Origin: Dehalobacter sp. DCM
Lineage (GTDB): Bacteria; Bacillota; Desulfitobacteriia; Desulfitobacteriales; Syntrophobotulaceae
Assembly: GCF_024972775.1 (NCBI RefSeq)
Contig: NZ_CP092282.1
Location: 3,093,001-3,157,000, forward strand
Reading direction: 5' to 3'
DNA: 64,000 nt
A model generated the notes under the pieces. That model did not search any database. It saw only the letters and a list, made by a program, of their open reading frames with translations, and had not been told where the DNA came from. The stretch's first letter is position 1. Each line of letters begins with the position of its first letter. Below are positions 17,461 through 27,406 of the stretch, piece after piece. The position numbers and the translations under genes were made by a program.

Positions 17461-17520
17461 GGATAATGGAAACTCCCCCCAACAGGCGACGAAATACCTA
17501 CTATCGGAGGGAGTTATCCG
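17461..17520 (-). other. Long imperfect hairpin between dapL and yicC
   Basis: AACTCCC-type arms (near 17471-17479 and 17507-17516) close a loop of about 28 nt that itself has AGG/CCT pairing; outer GGATAA/TTATCC extends the stem. No T-run follows, so it is not a standard terminator. It lies after the dapL stop and may protect or partly end the dap transcript. Confidence 0.4.
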
Positions 17521-17557
17521 TTTAATCTGAATGATGCGAATGATGCTCGTATCGATT

Positions 17558-18793
17558 TTAGCTTAATCGTGTTTTGATTCTTTCAATGGCTTTCTCGGTA
17601 TTTTCCTTCGTATTGAACGCGGTTAACCGGAAAAACCCTTCGCCACTTGCTCCGAAACCAGCCCCAGGGGTTCCGATAACGTGTGCTTCCCGCATCAGTT
17701 TGTCGAAGAATTCCCATGACCCCGTCTGTCCGGGGGTCTTCAGCCAGATATACGGTGCGTTAATCCCGCCAAAAACCGTATAGCCCGCATTCTCCAATCC
17801 TTCACGGATAATCGCTGCATTAGCCATATAGTAATCGATCGTTTCCTTGATCTGTCTCTGACCCGCTTCTGAAAAGACAGCCGCTGCTGCAGCCTGAACC
17901 GGATAAGAAACGCCATTAAATTTCGTGGTCTGTCTCCTCAGCCACAGTTTATTTAAACTATGGGCTTGACCATTGCTATCGTAGACCATCACTTCCTGAG
18001 GAACGATCGTATACGCGCATCGTGTCCCGGTAAAACCCGCAGTCTTGGAAAAACTCCGGAATTCTACGGCGACCTCACGGGCTCCTTCGATTTCGAAAAT
18101 ACTGTGGGGAACACCGTCTTCTCGGATGAATGCCTCATAAGCCGCATCGAAAAGGATAATGGCTCTGTTGTTCCGTGCATAGTCGACCCATGTTTTTAAT
18201 TCATCTTTTGAAAGGGTCATCCCCGTTGGGTTATTCGGATAACACAAATAAATCAAATCGACTTTGACGTCCGGAAGTGCCGGTTTTAAGCCGTTCTGCA
18301 CATTACACGGCAGGTAGACGATCCTGTCATATTGACCTTTTTCCTGGTTATATAAACCCGTACGTCCTGCCATAACGTTGCTGTCAACATACACCGGGTA
18401 GACAGGATCGGTCACCGCAAAAACAGTGTCAACACCAAATAGTTCCTGGAAATTCGCAGTATCTGTCTTAGCACCGTCACTGACAAAGACTTCGTCAACA
18501 CTGAGTTTAACACCCCGCGGCGTAAAATCATGGGCGATGATTTTCTCGATCAGAAATTCATACCCCTGCTCCGGCCCGTAACCCCGGAAAGTCTTCTGGC
18601 CGCTCATTTCATCAACAGCTTGATGCATCGCCTCGACGACAGCGGATGACAGGGGCTTGGTTACATCCCCAATCCCCATTTTGATAATATCACAATCCGG
18701 ATTCTCACTGCGAAATTGTCTTTCCCGGCGAGCAATCTCCGAAAAAAGATAACTTCCGGGTAATTTTAGATAGTTCTCATTGACAAAAGCCAT
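17558..18793 (-). CDS. dapL: LL-diaminopimelate aminotransferase
   Basis: Converts tetrahydrodipicolinate directly to LL-diaminopimelate with glutamate as amino donor. The 411 aa product has [19 protein letters not shown] at the start, [18 protein letters not shown] and the PLP lysine in [15 protein letters not shown], all typical of DapL. ATG at 18793 is preferred over the GTG at 18802, which is too close to the AGGAGA site. It follows dapF by 86 bp; together they give meso-DAP for lysine and peptidoglycan. Confidence 0.95.
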   Translation of the reverse strand: MAFVNENYLKLPGSYLFSEIARRERQFRSENPDCDIIKMGIGDVTKPLSSAVVEAMHQAVDEMSGQKTFRGYGPEQGYEFLIEKIIAHDFTPRGVKLSVDEVFVSDGAKTDTANFQELFGVDTVFAVTDPVYPVYVDSNVMAGRTGLYNQEKGQYDRIVYLPCNVQNGLKPALPDVKVDLIYLCYPNNPTGMTLSKDELKTWVDYARNNRAIILFDAAYEAFIREDGVPHSIFEIEGAREVAVEFRSFSKTAGFTGTRCAYTIVPQEVMVYDSNGQAHSLNKLWLRRQTTKFNGVSYPVQAAAAAVFSEAGQRQIKETIDYYMANAAIIREGLENAGYTVFGGINAPYIWLKTPGQTGSWEFFDKLMREAHVIGTPGAGFGASGEGFFRLTAFNTKENTEKAIERIKTRLS

Positions 18794-18879
18794 CGTATTC
18801 ACTCTCCTGATAGTTTATGTATTTCAATATTTAATTTGTAAATATATTCCTTGCTTGATCGCTAGGCGATCAGTCAGCA

Positions 18880-19719
18880 CTAGCGATTCTCTAATGTCTT
18901 CCCCTCAAAGACATAGACAGCCGGTCCGGTCATATCCACCGTATTATCCTTATTCCATGCAATCTCCAAATCTCCGCCGGGCAAGTGGACAGTCACGTTT
19001 CTCTGGGTTTTACCTGCCGATACAGCCGCGACAACGCAGGCACAGGCTCCGGTCCCACAGGCAAGCGTCGGTCCTGCCCCTCGTTCCCAAACCTTTACAG
19101 TAATTTCCTGCGGATTATCGATCCGTACGAATTCAACATTCGTTTTTTTCGGAAAAAGCGGGTGTTTTTCAATGGCTGGTCCCAGTGATTCGAACAGCAG
19201 CGCGTCCAGATCATCGACGATAATAACACAATGCGGATTGCCCATCGACACAGCCGAGAATAGGAATTCTTGGCCTTCGGCAATCAATTTTTCATTTAAA
19301 GCGTTCTCTTTTTCAGCTAAAACCGGAATCAAACCCGGAACAAGACAGGGTTCACCCATATTGACGGTTACTCCAACCACTTCTTCCTCACTGATTTCCA
19401 AGTTAACCGAAAGAATCCCCGCCAGCGTTTCGATGGTCATTGCTTTCTTTTTGACATAGCCGCGATCATAGACATATCTGGCAAAACAGCGTATCCCATT
19501 GCCGCACATCTCCGGTTCTGAACCATCCGGATTAAATATACGCATCCGTGCGTCAGCCTTATCCGAAGCGAGGATGACGAGCAATCCGTCTGCGCCAATC
19601 CCGAAACGACGATGACAGGCGCGAACCGCTATTTCGGAATAATCCATAGGGTCATGTAAAAGAAAATGATCCAGGCAGATAAAATCGTTTCCCAGACCAT
19701 GCATTTTCACAAAATCCAT
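18880..19719 (-). CDS. dapF: Diaminopimelate epimerase
   Basis: Epimerises LL-DAP to meso-DAP. 279 aa: VKMHGLGNDFICLD at the start and the two catalytic cysteines in PEMCGNGIRCFARYV and LACGTGACACVVAAV. Upstream of dapL on the same strand. The leader carries three tandem copies of a 10-bp unit containing AGAAAAGG, the last next to the start codon. Confidence 0.96.
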   Translation of the reverse strand: MDFVKMHGLGNDFICLDHFLLHDPMDYSEIAVRACHRRFGIGADGLLVILASDKADARMRIFNPDGSEPEMCGNGIRCFARYVYDRGYVKKKAMTIETLAGILSVNLEISEEEVVGVTVNMGEPCLVPGLIPVLAEKENALNEKLIAEGQEFLFSAVSMGNPHCVIIVDDLDALLFESLGPAIEKHPLFPKKTNVEFVRIDNPQEITVKVWERGAGPTLACGTGACACVVAAVSAGKTQRNVTVHLPGGDLEIAWNKDNTVDMTGPAVYVFEGKTLENR

Positions 19720-19728
19720 ACAGGTTCC

Positions 19729-19758
19729 CCTTTTCTAACCTTTTCTAACCTTTTCTAA
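19729..19758 (-). repeat. Three tandem 10-bp repeats in the dapF ribosome-binding region
   Basis: TTTTCTAACC is repeated (plus strand), the third copy diverging at its end as TTTTCTAAAG. On the transcript each unit supplies an AGAAAAGG motif, so there are three Shine-Dalgarno-like sites in tandem before the dapF ATG. Confidence 0.7.
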
Positions 19759-19815
19759 AGAATACTATGAGATTAGCCTCGGGGTCAATATTTTTGACAG
19801 AAGTATACATAATCC

Positions 19816-19841
19816 GTCCGGCATAAAATGTTATGCCGGAC
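19816..19841 (-). other. Strong hairpin after the P-type ATPase gene
   Basis: Perfect 11-bp arms GTCCGGCATAA / TTATGCCGGAC with a 4-nt loop, 28 bp after the ATPase stop. There is no T-run, so it is either a stabilising 3' hairpin or a factor-dependent end. Confidence 0.5.
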
Positions 19842-19869
19842 TCAACACCACCGGCAGGATTGAATTGTG

Positions 19870-22620
19870 TCATAGTTTCTTCTGTATCAAACGTGGCCTG
19901 GGGCTGTCTGTTTTCGCGGCATTTCCTATCATGCGAATCAAACCGATGATTACACTCGGTCCGCCGGCAACGAGCAGGATTACAATCCACTGCCAGCCAG
20001 TAAGTGCCGTCGTCTTAAAAATAGTCTGCATAAAAGGCAGATAAATCGCACAGAGCTGCATGGTCACTGAAACGGCTACAGCACCGACTAATAAGGGATT
20101 AGAGAATATACCCACCTCGAAAATCCCTCTGCGTTCCGATTTGCAATCAAATACATGAAAGAGCTGCGAGAATACCAATGTTGTAAACGCCATTGTCCGA
20201 GCTGCCAGTAAACTTGTACCGTAAAATAATCCAATAACGAATACCAGCAACGTGCCCAGTCCGATTATTGTTCCTCGTATCAATATTTTTTTTCCCAGAC
20301 CTTTGGCAAAAACATTTTCTCCGGGCAGGCGCGGACTTCTTTTCATAATATCCGGTTCGGATCCGTCAACACCCAAGGCCATAGCAGGCAACCCATCCGT
20401 TACCAGATTCACCCACAGTATCTGTATAGGTAACAGCGGCAGAGGCAGTCCGGTCAGTGTTCCCAAGAACATTGTGAGTACTTCCCCGAGATTACAGGAC
20501 AAAAGATAACGAATGAATTTGCGGATATTGTCATAGATTCCCCGCCCTTCCTCAACTGCAGCCACAATCGTTGCAAAGTTATCGTCAGATATGATCATGG
20601 CTGAGGCTTCCTTGGTTACATCCGTCCCTGTTTGTCCCATAGCGACGCCAATATCCGCTTCTTTAACCGCCGGCGCATCATTAACACCGTCACCAGTCAT
20701 CGCCACAATTTGTTTATTCTTTTTATACGCCCGAACAATGCGCAATTTATCTCGTGGTGCCACTCTGGCAAAAACAGAAATATCCATGACCTGATGTTCC
20801 AGATCGTCATCGCTCATTTGGTCAAGATCTATACCGGTCACGACGTGCTCATCTGTGCCTTTGATGATCCCTAACTCTTTGGCCACCGCTTGTGCTGTCA
20901 GTTTATGATCACCGGTGATCATCACCGGTTTTATACCGGCTGCCTGGCATATTTTGATGGCTTTAATAGCGCTGGTACGCGGAGGATCAATCATCCCCAT
21001 CAGGCCAAGGAACGTGAGATTATCTTCCACCTCGCCGCTGACATCACTCTTGGGAATGTCTCTGACAGCCAGGGCCAGGACTCTCAGGGCATGCGTCGCC
21101 ATCTCATCATTATAGGCAAGAATCTTCTTCCGTCTCTCAGGGGTCATCGGGACAACACCATCTTTGGTCATCTCCTGTGTACATAAGCCTAAGATAACAT
21201 CGGCAGCCCCTTTTACATAAGCCGTGAAGGCATCTTTGCTTTTATAAATAACTGTCATCCGTTTACGCTCGGATTCAAAAGGAATCTCAGCGACCCGCTG
21301 TTCCTTCCGTTCAAGCCCTTCACGCCAGATACCCGCCTTCGCTGCAGCAACTAATAATGCACCTTCTGTGGGATCGCCATCGATCCCCCAAACGCTGTCC
21401 GGATTCTTGCCACGAAATAACCCGACTACCCGGACGCCTTTTTTAGTCAGCACGGCATTGTTGCATAGGGCTGCGCATTTTAACAATTCTTGCAGGGGGC
21501 CTTTTTCCTTATAGGGATTGATGCCATGATATTCTCCTTTAGGGTCATAACCCTGTCCTGTCAGTGAAATAATCTGATTATCGCAGAATATCCTGCGCAC
21601 TGTCATTTCATTTTGTGTCAGTGTCCCCGTCTTATCCGAACAAATAACCGTCGCACAGCCCAGTGTTTCTACTGCCGGCAGTTTACGGATTACTGCATTG
21701 CGCTTGACCATCCGTTGTACACCAATGGCCAATGCAACCGTAACGATAGCCGGTAGACCTTCCGGGATTGCCGCTACTGCCAACGAAACGCCGGCAAAGA
21801 ACATTTTTTCAAAACTCTCGCCTTGCAGGATCCCGGTAATAACAACGACCACGCAGACTGCCACACTGATTGTCACCAACCATTTGCCTAGTTGGGCGAG
21901 TCTTTTCTGAAGAGGGGTCTCCTCGTCCTGCACTTCCTGAATCATTCCGGCAATGACTCCCATTTCCGTATCCATTCCGGTGGCAACTACGACACCAAGA
22001 CCACGGCCATTGACAACGATCGTCCCCATATAGCCCATATTTTTTCTGTCTGCTATTGGCAGGTATTCATCCAATAGGGGGTGATCTACTTTGGCTGTGG
22101 GTTGGGATTCTCCTGTCAGCGCCGATTCCTCAACACGGATATTGGTTGTTTTCAGCCAGCGGATATCTGCCGGTATACGATCACCTGCATCCAGCATGAC
22201 AATATCACCGGGAACCAGTTCCGAAGCGGGCACGCGTACCGTTGTGTTGTTACGCAGTACCATCGCTTCGGGAGCAGCTAGAGAACGCAGGGCTTCCATG
22301 GATCTCTCGGCACGATATTCCTGAATAAACCCTAAAATTGCATTCACAAAAACAATAGCCAGAATCGTTACAGCATCTGCGATTTCACCCAATAATCCCG
22401 ATATCAACGTAGCAACCATCAGGACCATCACCATAAAATCCTTGAATTGACCCAAAAACAAGAAAACCGGATTAATTCCCTTTTTGATACTCAATGTATT
22501 CTTACCGAATTCCGCCAGTCTTCGGGTGACCTCCTTATCGCTAAGGCCTTTTCCCGGTTCGACCCGAAATCCCTTGCATATTTCAACATCTGTCATGATA
22601 TGCCAAATCTGCCGCTGCAT
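19870..22620 (-). CDS. Calcium-transporting P-type ATPase (YloB-like)
   Basis: P2A-type cation pump, probably Ca2+ export. 916 aa. Actuator motif ALTGES, transmembrane helix 4 with [12 protein letters not shown], phosphorylation site [12 protein letters not shown], hinge [12 protein letters not shown], and transmembrane helix 6 [13 protein letters not shown] match SERCA-like pumps. The start at 22620 has AAAAGGAGGCAC; the frame extends to 22779 without a start signal. In Bacillus the equivalent gene yloB also lies between yloA (rqcH) and yloC (yicC), supporting orthology; here dapF-dapL are inserted. Ion specificity is inferred from motifs. Confidence 0.93.
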   Translation of the reverse strand: MQRQIWHIMTDVEICKGFRVEPGKGLSDKEVTRRLAEFGKNTLSIKKGINPVFLFLGQFKDFMVMVLMVATLISGLLGEIADAVTILAIVFVNAILGFIQEYRAERSMEALRSLAAPEAMVLRNNTTVRVPASELVPGDIVMLDAGDRIPADIRWLKTTNIRVEESALTGESQPTAKVDHPLLDEYLPIADRKNMGYMGTIVVNGRGLGVVVATGMDTEMGVIAGMIQEVQDEETPLQKRLAQLGKWLVTISVAVCVVVVITGILQGESFEKMFFAGVSLAVAAIPEGLPAIVTVALAIGVQRMVKRNAVIRKLPAVETLGCATVICSDKTGTLTQNEMTVRRIFCDNQIISLTGQGYDPKGEYHGINPYKEKGPLQELLKCAALCNNAVLTKKGVRVVGLFRGKNPDSVWGIDGDPTEGALLVAAAKAGIWREGLERKEQRVAEIPFESERKRMTVIYKSKDAFTAYVKGAADVILGLCTQEMTKDGVVPMTPERRKKILAYNDEMATHALRVLALAVRDIPKSDVSGEVEDNLTFLGLMGMIDPPRTSAIKAIKICQAAGIKPVMITGDHKLTAQAVAKELGIIKGTDEHVVTGIDLDQMSDDDLEHQVMDISVFARVAPRDKLRIVRAYKKNKQIVAMTGDGVNDAPAVKEADIGVAMGQTGTDVTKEASAMIISDDNFATIVAAVEEGRGIYDNIRKFIRYLLSCNLGEVLTMFLGTLTGLPLPLLPIQILWVNLVTDGLPAMALGVDGSEPDIMKRSPRLPGENVFAKGLGKKILIRGTIIGLGTLLVFVIGLFYGTSLLAARTMAFTTLVFSQLFHVFDCKSERRGIFEVGIFSNPLLVGAVAVSVTMQLCAIYLPFMQTIFKTTALTGWQWIVILLVAGGPSVIIGLIRMIGNAAKTDSPRPRLIQKKL

Positions 22621-22873
22621 TCGTGTGCCTCCTTTTTCTTTGTGAATCTTTCCTGCCTGCATAAATTCAATAAGGCATTCCCTCATAGTAATGCTATTCA
22701 GCCTGTCCAGAAAAAAGTACTGCCTGACAGATGATTGTGTATACGATTTGCACGTTACGATGGCAATATAGGTGGACAATGGAATTCGAGAAATTCAGCC
22801 GTCCTTATGCTATACTGATAACATCTCAACATATCTGAATACCAACGCATCCCATTCTGAAAGGATACACATT

Positions 22874-24733
22874 ATGGCATTAGACAGTATTACTCTTTAC
22901 CATTTGATCAAAGAGCTTCAGCCGCAGTTAATCGGCACCCGCATTGACAAGATACAGCAGCCTGAAAAGGAAGAGATCCACCTGATCATACGCGGATCGG
23001 GTAAAAATATGCGTCTATTATTAAACGCCGGAAGTACCGCTGTCCGGCTCCACCTCAGTTCTGAAAGCAAAAAGAACCCCCTCACTCCGCCGATGTTTTG
23101 CATGATTCTGCGCAAGCACATTGAAAACGGTAAAATCATTGCTATCCGCCAAGTTGGTTTAGAGCGTGTCGTTACCCTGACCATTCAGAATTACAATGAG
23201 CGCGGTGATCTGCAGAATTATGACTTGCATTTGGAAATCATGGCCAAGCACAGTAACCTGATCCTGGTCGATTCGGAAACAAACATCATTCTCGACGGTA
23301 TTCGCCGATATTCGCATCTTCTCAGCCGTCACCGCGAAGTTCTTCCCGGAAGACGTTATGTGGCGCCACCATCACAAAATAAAATCGAACCGATGGGTAA
23401 TGAAGAAAAGTGGATGCAGAAAATTTTGGAGACACCGCTTGACAGAAGAATCTCCGACATCTTAGTCATGTTCTTTGATGGAATCAGTCCGGAACTTGCC
23501 AGAGAAATCGTCCTGAGAGCCGAGCTCGATCCGAATAGCGTACTGGATAACTGCGGTGAAATCGATTTAAGCCGACTGTATCAGGCCTATGCGTATTTTT
23601 TGATAGATAAAGCCGTCTTGCCGCTCGCTCCCTGCGTCTATTATGCGTCGGACAAAGATAAGCAGACACCCACAGCTTTTTCGATTGTTCCTTATCGGCA
23701 ATACGCGGATCTTTACCGAAAGGACCTCTCCAGTCTGAATGATACGGTGGACCTGTATTATACTCAGAAAAATACTTCCAATAAAAACGATGCAAAAAAG
23801 GGTTCACTGCGCAAGGTTGTTCAGGACCATTTAAGCCATGTGATCAAAAAAGACGGTATCTACACGGAGACCACTGCCAAAGCCCAAAAAGGACTGGCCT
23901 ATCAGAAACTGGGAGAACTATTAACGGCCAACTTGTATAAATTGACACCCGGGATGAAGGAAGTCACAGTCGAAGACTATACTGATCCTGAATATCAGCC
24001 GTTGACAATTACGTTGGATCCGAATCTATCCGGAATCGACAATGCGCAACGGTATTACAAAATATACAGCAAAGCCAAGTCGACGATAAAAAACACACTA
24101 CCCCTTCAGGAAGATGTCCGCCAAGAGATGGCATACCTTCAGTCTTTACTCCTAAGCATTGATCAAACCGCGAATGATACTGAACTGGGTGAAGTCTATC
24201 AGGAACTGATCGATCAAGGGTATGTCGCATGGAAACACGGTAAGGGGGACGATGCCAGGCACTCCGGGGGGAAAGGCCTCGCTGCCGGCAAGGGCAACCG
24301 CTCCGGCACCGGCGGCAAAAAAGCGAAAGAAGCCCCGGTGTACTCTATTCCTCATCATTATTCTTCACAAACTGGCAAAACAATTATCGTCGGACGCAAC
24401 AATAAGCAAAACGACTGTATGACCTGGCGCGAAGCAAAACCAGGGGACCTCTGGCTGCATGTAAAAAATATACCGGGATCCCATGTCATTGTTCCACTGA
24501 CGGAAGGCGAAGAATTCCCGGATGATCCGACCCTGCTTGATGCCGCAGCACTGGCAATTTACTACAGCCAAGCCCGTGGCTCATCCCACGTTCCGGTGGA
24601 TTATACCCATGTCCGCGAGATTAAGAAACCCCGCGGAGCAAAGCCCGGGATGGTCGTTTACGAGCAAAACTGGTCCCTGCTCTTAACCCCGGATCAGGAC
24701 ACCATTAACCGTCTCCTCTCCACCGAAACCTAA
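22874..24733 (+). CDS. rqcH: Ribosome quality control protein RqcH (NFACT family, formerly fibronectin-binding FbpA)
   Basis: Binds stalled 50S subunits and recruits tRNA-Ala to add alanine tails. 619 aa: NFACT-N domain (MALDSITLYHLIKELQPQL; RLHLSSESKKNPLTPPMFC), a helix-hairpin-helix/coiled-coil middle, a Gly/Lys-rich low-complexity linker around residues 460-485, and the C-terminal NFACT-R domain (DLWLHVKNIPGSHVIV). Start ATG at 22874 after AAAGGA; the frame opens earlier at 22772 without a signal. Divergent from the P-type ATPase, as an inverted version of the Bacillus yloA-yloB arrangement. Confidence 0.94.
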   Translation: MALDSITLYHLIKELQPQLIGTRIDKIQQPEKEEIHLIIRGSGKNMRLLLNAGSTAVRLHLSSESKKNPLTPPMFCMILRKHIENGKIIAIRQVGLERVVTLTIQNYNERGDLQNYDLHLEIMAKHSNLILVDSETNIILDGIRRYSHLLSRHREVLPGRRYVAPPSQNKIEPMGNEEKWMQKILETPLDRRISDILVMFFDGISPELAREIVLRAELDPNSVLDNCGEIDLSRLYQAYAYFLIDKAVLPLAPCVYYASDKDKQTPTAFSIVPYRQYADLYRKDLSSLNDTVDLYYTQKNTSNKNDAKKGSLRKVVQDHLSHVIKKDGIYTETTAKAQKGLAYQKLGELLTANLYKLTPGMKEVTVEDYTDPEYQPLTITLDPNLSGIDNAQRYYKIYSKAKSTIKNTLPLQEDVRQEMAYLQSLLLSIDQTANDTELGEVYQELIDQGYVAWKHGKGDDARHSGGKGLAAGKGNRSGTGGKKAKEAPVYSIPHHYSSQTGKTIIVGRNNKQNDCMTWREAKPGDLWLHVKNIPGSHVIVPLTEGEEFPDDPTLLDAAALAIYYSQARGSSHVPVDYTHVREIKKPRGAKPGMVVYEQNWSLLLTPDQDTINRLLSTET

Positions 24734-24760
24734 AAAATAAAAACAATTTCGGAAAAGAGA

Positions 24761-24791
24761 TTGACAAAAGGTAACATGTTACGTATATAAT
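24761..24791 (+). promoter_or_regulatory. Promoter of the marR operon
   Basis: TTGACA at 24761-24766 with TATATA after 17 bp or TATAAT after 19 bp (24786-24791). The -10 is embedded in the centre of the large palindrome, so a bound regulator would block it. Confidence 0.7.
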
Positions 24792-24812
24792 ATACGTAAC
24801 ATGTTACCTTTT
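24766..24812 (+). promoter_or_regulatory. 47-bp palindromic operator of the MarR regulator
   Basis: Two perfect 23-bp arms around a single central A. Each arm contains GTAACATGTTAC (24771-24782 and 24796-24807), itself a 12-bp palindrome, centred 25 bp apart. This suggests two dimers of the downstream MarR protein flanking the -10 box. After the operator the transcript continues into marR at 24927. Confidence 0.75.
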
Positions 24813-24926
24813 GTTTTTGGCTATGTTTTCCTAAAAACCTACAAATGATTTAGGACGGCGACGCCATGGATGTGCTTATCTTGTGAATGACCATTCCCAG
24901 GAACAGTAATTATGAGAGGTGAAATA

Positions 24927-25385
24927 GTGAACGAAATAGAACAACAGGCATTTATCTTCGGCAATATTTTTGTTTTGGCCAACAGGCTCCAGGTACTGGG
25001 TGATGCTTTTGATAAAAACATAACCATCAAGCAATGGCTGTTCTTGGCCTGTGTCGCCCAGTTTAAGTCAGCGCCCACCGTGAGTGAAGTCGCAGAGCAT
25101 ATTGGTTATTCCAGGCAGAACGCCAAGCGCATGGCAGATGCACTCGAACAAAGGGAGTTTGTCCGCATCGTCAAAGATAACACCGATGCCAGAGCATTAC
25201 GGATCCATCTGACTCCCAAGTTTAACGATTATTTTGAATCACGTCGCCAAAAAGAAGTCGCATTTATACAAAACCTATTTCATGGATTTGACTTGAAATT
25301 AACGAGCGGATTGTATCAAGGATTAATCCAACTTACAGAAAATATGATCACGATGGAGAAAGAAAATGCGGAAGTTAAGGAGTAG
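24927..25385 (+). CDS. MarR-family transcriptional regulator
   Basis: A 152 aa winged-helix regulator: ITIKQWLFLACVAQF, PTVSEVAEHIGYSRQNAKRM (recognition helix), EFVRIVKDNTDARALRIHLT (wing). The GTG at 24927 follows GAGAGGTGAAATA and is preferred to the ATG at 24912, which overlaps that site. It is preceded by a 47-bp palindromic operator and linked to a membrane-anchored protein gene 4 bp downstream, so it most likely represses itself and that gene. Ligand unknown. Confidence 0.9.
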   Translation: MNEIEQQAFIFGNIFVLANRLQVLGDAFDKNITIKQWLFLACVAQFKSAPTVSEVAEHIGYSRQNAKRMADALEQREFVRIVKDNTDARALRIHLTPKFNDYFESRRQKEVAFIQNLFHGFDLKLTSGLYQGLIQLTENMITMEKENAEVKE

Positions 25386-25389
25386 AAAA

Positions 25390-26223
25390 ATGACGTCAAT
25401 CATTTTAAGTGTAATTGCACTGATCCTCGTAATCGCCCTCTATTTTATTCAGCCTTATTCCCCATTAAAATCCGATTTTTATCAATTGGCCAACCGGTTG
25501 ATCTCTGAGTCCGGAGAAGGAACTGCGCTTTTTGGGCAGCAGGATATCGCCGATCTACCGACGCCCATACAGAAATATTTTATTCACTGCGGTTATATCG
25601 GGACCCCGAAAATGGCTTGGCTGAAAACAGAATTCAAAAACGTTGCTTTTTCTACCGGTGTCGGTAAAGCAACGCTTAAGATGGATTATACACAGTATAA
25701 CTTTGTAGAAGTACCCAACCGTTTAGCCTTTATTGACAGCGCGCTGTACGGAATACCCTTTCAAGGTTTCGATAGCTTCAGTCAAGGAAAAGGTTCGATG
25801 AAAGGAGTCATCGCCAAGGCGTTTACTTTATTTGACCAACAGGGTGCTGAAATGGATAAAGCCTGTCTTGTAACGGTCCTGGCCGAATGCTTGTATGTCC
25901 CTAATATTGCTCTCCAAAACTATATCACGTGGGAAGCAATCGATGATACCCATGCCAAAGCGACCATCAATTACTTCGGTATGCAAGGCGAAGGCATTTT
26001 TACCTTCAGTGCCACAGGCGAAATGCTTTCGTTTACGACAAATGACCGTATGGCGGTCGGGTTTGACGGGGTGAAGCAACGCGTTTCCTGGACAGCCGTA
26101 TGCTCCGATTACACAAGAAATGACAACGGGATCCTCAAACCAACCAATTTTAAAGCCATCTGGCATTATCCCCAAGGCGACCATATTTATTTTGACGGAG
26201 ACCTAGTGCCATGTAAACCCTAA
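25390..26223 (+). CDS. Membrane-anchored DUF6544-like protein
   Basis: A 277 aa protein with one N-terminal hydrophobic helix (TSIILSVIALILVIALYFI) and a large extracytoplasmic domain: LPTPIQKYFIHCGYIG, then VPNRLAFIDSALYGIPFQGF, and a C-terminal WHYPQGDHIYFDGDL. This pattern resembles DUF6544-type proteins, which have no assigned biochemical role. ATG at 25390 after AAGGAG, 4 bp after the marR stop. Co-regulated with the MarR regulator. Confidence 0.75.
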   Translation: MTSIILSVIALILVIALYFIQPYSPLKSDFYQLANRLISESGEGTALFGQQDIADLPTPIQKYFIHCGYIGTPKMAWLKTEFKNVAFSTGVGKATLKMDYTQYNFVEVPNRLAFIDSALYGIPFQGFDSFSQGKGSMKGVIAKAFTLFDQQGAEMDKACLVTVLAECLYVPNIALQNYITWEAIDDTHAKATINYFGMQGEGIFTFSATGEMLSFTTNDRMAVGFDGVKQRVSWTAVCSDYTRNDNGILKPTNFKAIWHYPQGDHIYFDGDLVPCKP

Positions 26224-26249
26224 TTCCTGTACATCCTTGCGGCAAATTT

Positions 26250-26445
26250 CATGTAATACTGCGTTGTCTTGCCGCTCCTACACCTTCCATGGTGTCCGCG
26301 GCATTAGTCCATCCGTGGACGTTAATCGGCATACGCTCGGTATGCCTTGCCTCCGACGGCCAAGGATGGCCTAGTGTCGCGATGCCATGGAGGGCAAGGA
26401 GCGACCGCCTTGTCTTACAAGAAATCTGCTCGCAATTATATTACG
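26250..26445. repeat. Structured element L, multi-hairpin palindromic region
   Basis: About 195 bp without a plausible gene. Ends GTAATA..TATTAC; nested inverted arms GCTCCT..CCTTCCATGG and CCATGGAGGG..AGGAGC; inner hairpins ACACC-ttccat-GGTGT, GTCCATCCGTGGAC (26307-26320), GGCATAC-gctcg-GTATGCC and GGCC-aaggat-GGCC. It lies at the 3' side of the nuclease gene. The layout resembles non-autonomous structured repeats; no transposase is present. Confidence 0.55.
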
Positions 26446-26455
26446 GTTTTAGAGT

Positions 26456-27016
26456 TTACAATGCACTAGTATCGGAATAAAATCCTTTCCCCGCTTCCCT
26501 GGCCTGTTTCTGAAGCGCTATAAATTCATCGACATATTTGACGTTTGGCGGATAGGTGTCCACGCTGGCATGCCCTTCCGCCAAAAGTGTTTTATTGACC
26601 ATTTCACCATCAAGGTAAACATAAGCCAGCAGACGGCCATACCGATCGCGCTCCTCGACATCGCGTTCAATTTGCACCGACCGGCCTGCCAGTAACGATT
26701 TCGTATAATCGGCGGCGATTTTTCCATAGGGTACGTTTTTATCCTGATCGGGGTGCACAGATTCCGGTGTATCAATGCCGATCAGCCTGACCCGCTCATT
26801 TTTCCCGTTAATATCGAGGATGATCGTATCGCCGTCCACCACCCTGACCACACGATAAGGACCCATTAAGTCCACAGGGATATCATTTCTGTCGTTCGCT
26901 TTTAATGCCGCAATAAGATGTGATCCTGTTTTCTGTCCATAGACGACCGAAAACAGGATTACACCTATGATTACCAGATAACTTATTCGTTTCGTTGTGA
27001 TGTTTTTTTTACTCAT
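26456..27016 (-). CDS. Thermonuclease (SNase-like) with N-terminal anchor or signal peptide
   Basis: Secreted or membrane-tethered nuclease of the staphylococcal nuclease fold. 186 aa: basic start plus hydrophobic helix (ISYLVIIGVILFSVVYG, residues 11-27), then YRVVRVVDGDTIILDI, VRLIGIDTPESV, ERDVEERDRYGRLLAYVYL and a C-terminal helix. The Asp/Arg/Glu active-site residues (DGDT, RLIGIDTPE, DRYGR) are kept. It stands alone, flanked on both sides by large palindromic elements, which suggests it was acquired or carried as a unit. Confidence 0.9.
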   Translation of the reverse strand: MSKKNITTKRISYLVIIGVILFSVVYGQKTGSHLIAALKANDRNDIPVDLMGPYRVVRVVDGDTIILDINGKNERVRLIGIDTPESVHPDQDKNVPYGKIAADYTKSLLAGRSVQIERDVEERDRYGRLLAYVYLDGEMVNKTLLAEGHASVDTYPPNVKYVDEFIALQKQAREAGKGFYSDTSAL

Positions 27017-27087
27017 TAGATATTCACATTTCTCAAAAATTTTTCCCGGTCACCTAGTATTATGATAATTAGACAAATATATTTGTT

Positions 27088-27265
27088 AGGGTCCGGTCCA
27101 CGCACCACATTCCGCTTTCGGCTCTTGCGCCATCCGTGAATTTGCATTAAGGAAGTTAAAATTCTTTTGCCCTCCTTGGCGAATTTTAACTTAGGTCCAT
27201 CCATGGACCGTTGCGCTTCGCCTCCATGCGCCGCTTGGCGCTGGAATTGTGGTACGCAGACCGTG
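27088..27265. repeat. Structured element R, multi-hairpin palindromic region
   Basis: Upstream of the nuclease gene. Outer inverted arms GGTCCACGCACCACATTCC (27094-27112) and GGAATTGTGGTACGCAGACC (27243-27262) pair imperfectly. Inner hairpins: GTTAAAATTC / GAATTTTAAC, GGTCCATCCATGGACC (27194-27209) and GCGC-cgcttg-GCGC. The GTCCATCC(A/G)TGGAC hairpin is shared with element L, so the two belong to one family even though the rest differs. Confidence 0.55.
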
Positions 27266-27317
27266 CTATGAAGCTGAATGTCCAGTTATTTAGAGAGCGT
27301 TGTACTAGTTATACTGA

Positions 27318-27340
27318 GACCGGTCATACACTGACCGGTC
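27318..27340. other. Paired GACCGGTC octamers downstream of pyrE
   Basis: GACCGGTC occurs twice (27318-27325, 27333-27340), 15 bp apart; each copy is its own inverted repeat and together they can form a 7-bp hairpin. No T-run, so not a clear terminator. Could be an operator or a 3' hairpin of pyrE. Confidence 0.4.
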
Positions 27341-27406
27341 AAGAATAATAGCTCATAAAACGAAGTGGCAAGGTATTTGAAAATTATCTGCACGGGATTG
27401 GAAGGC

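Noticed and set aside
18794-18879. Lysine riboswitch before dapL
   Set aside because: The 86-bp gap is too short and shows no lysine-box features.
26224-26455. Short coding frame in structured element L (26289-26480)
   Set aside because: It runs through several hairpins, has no ribosome-binding site and overlaps the end of the nuclease gene.
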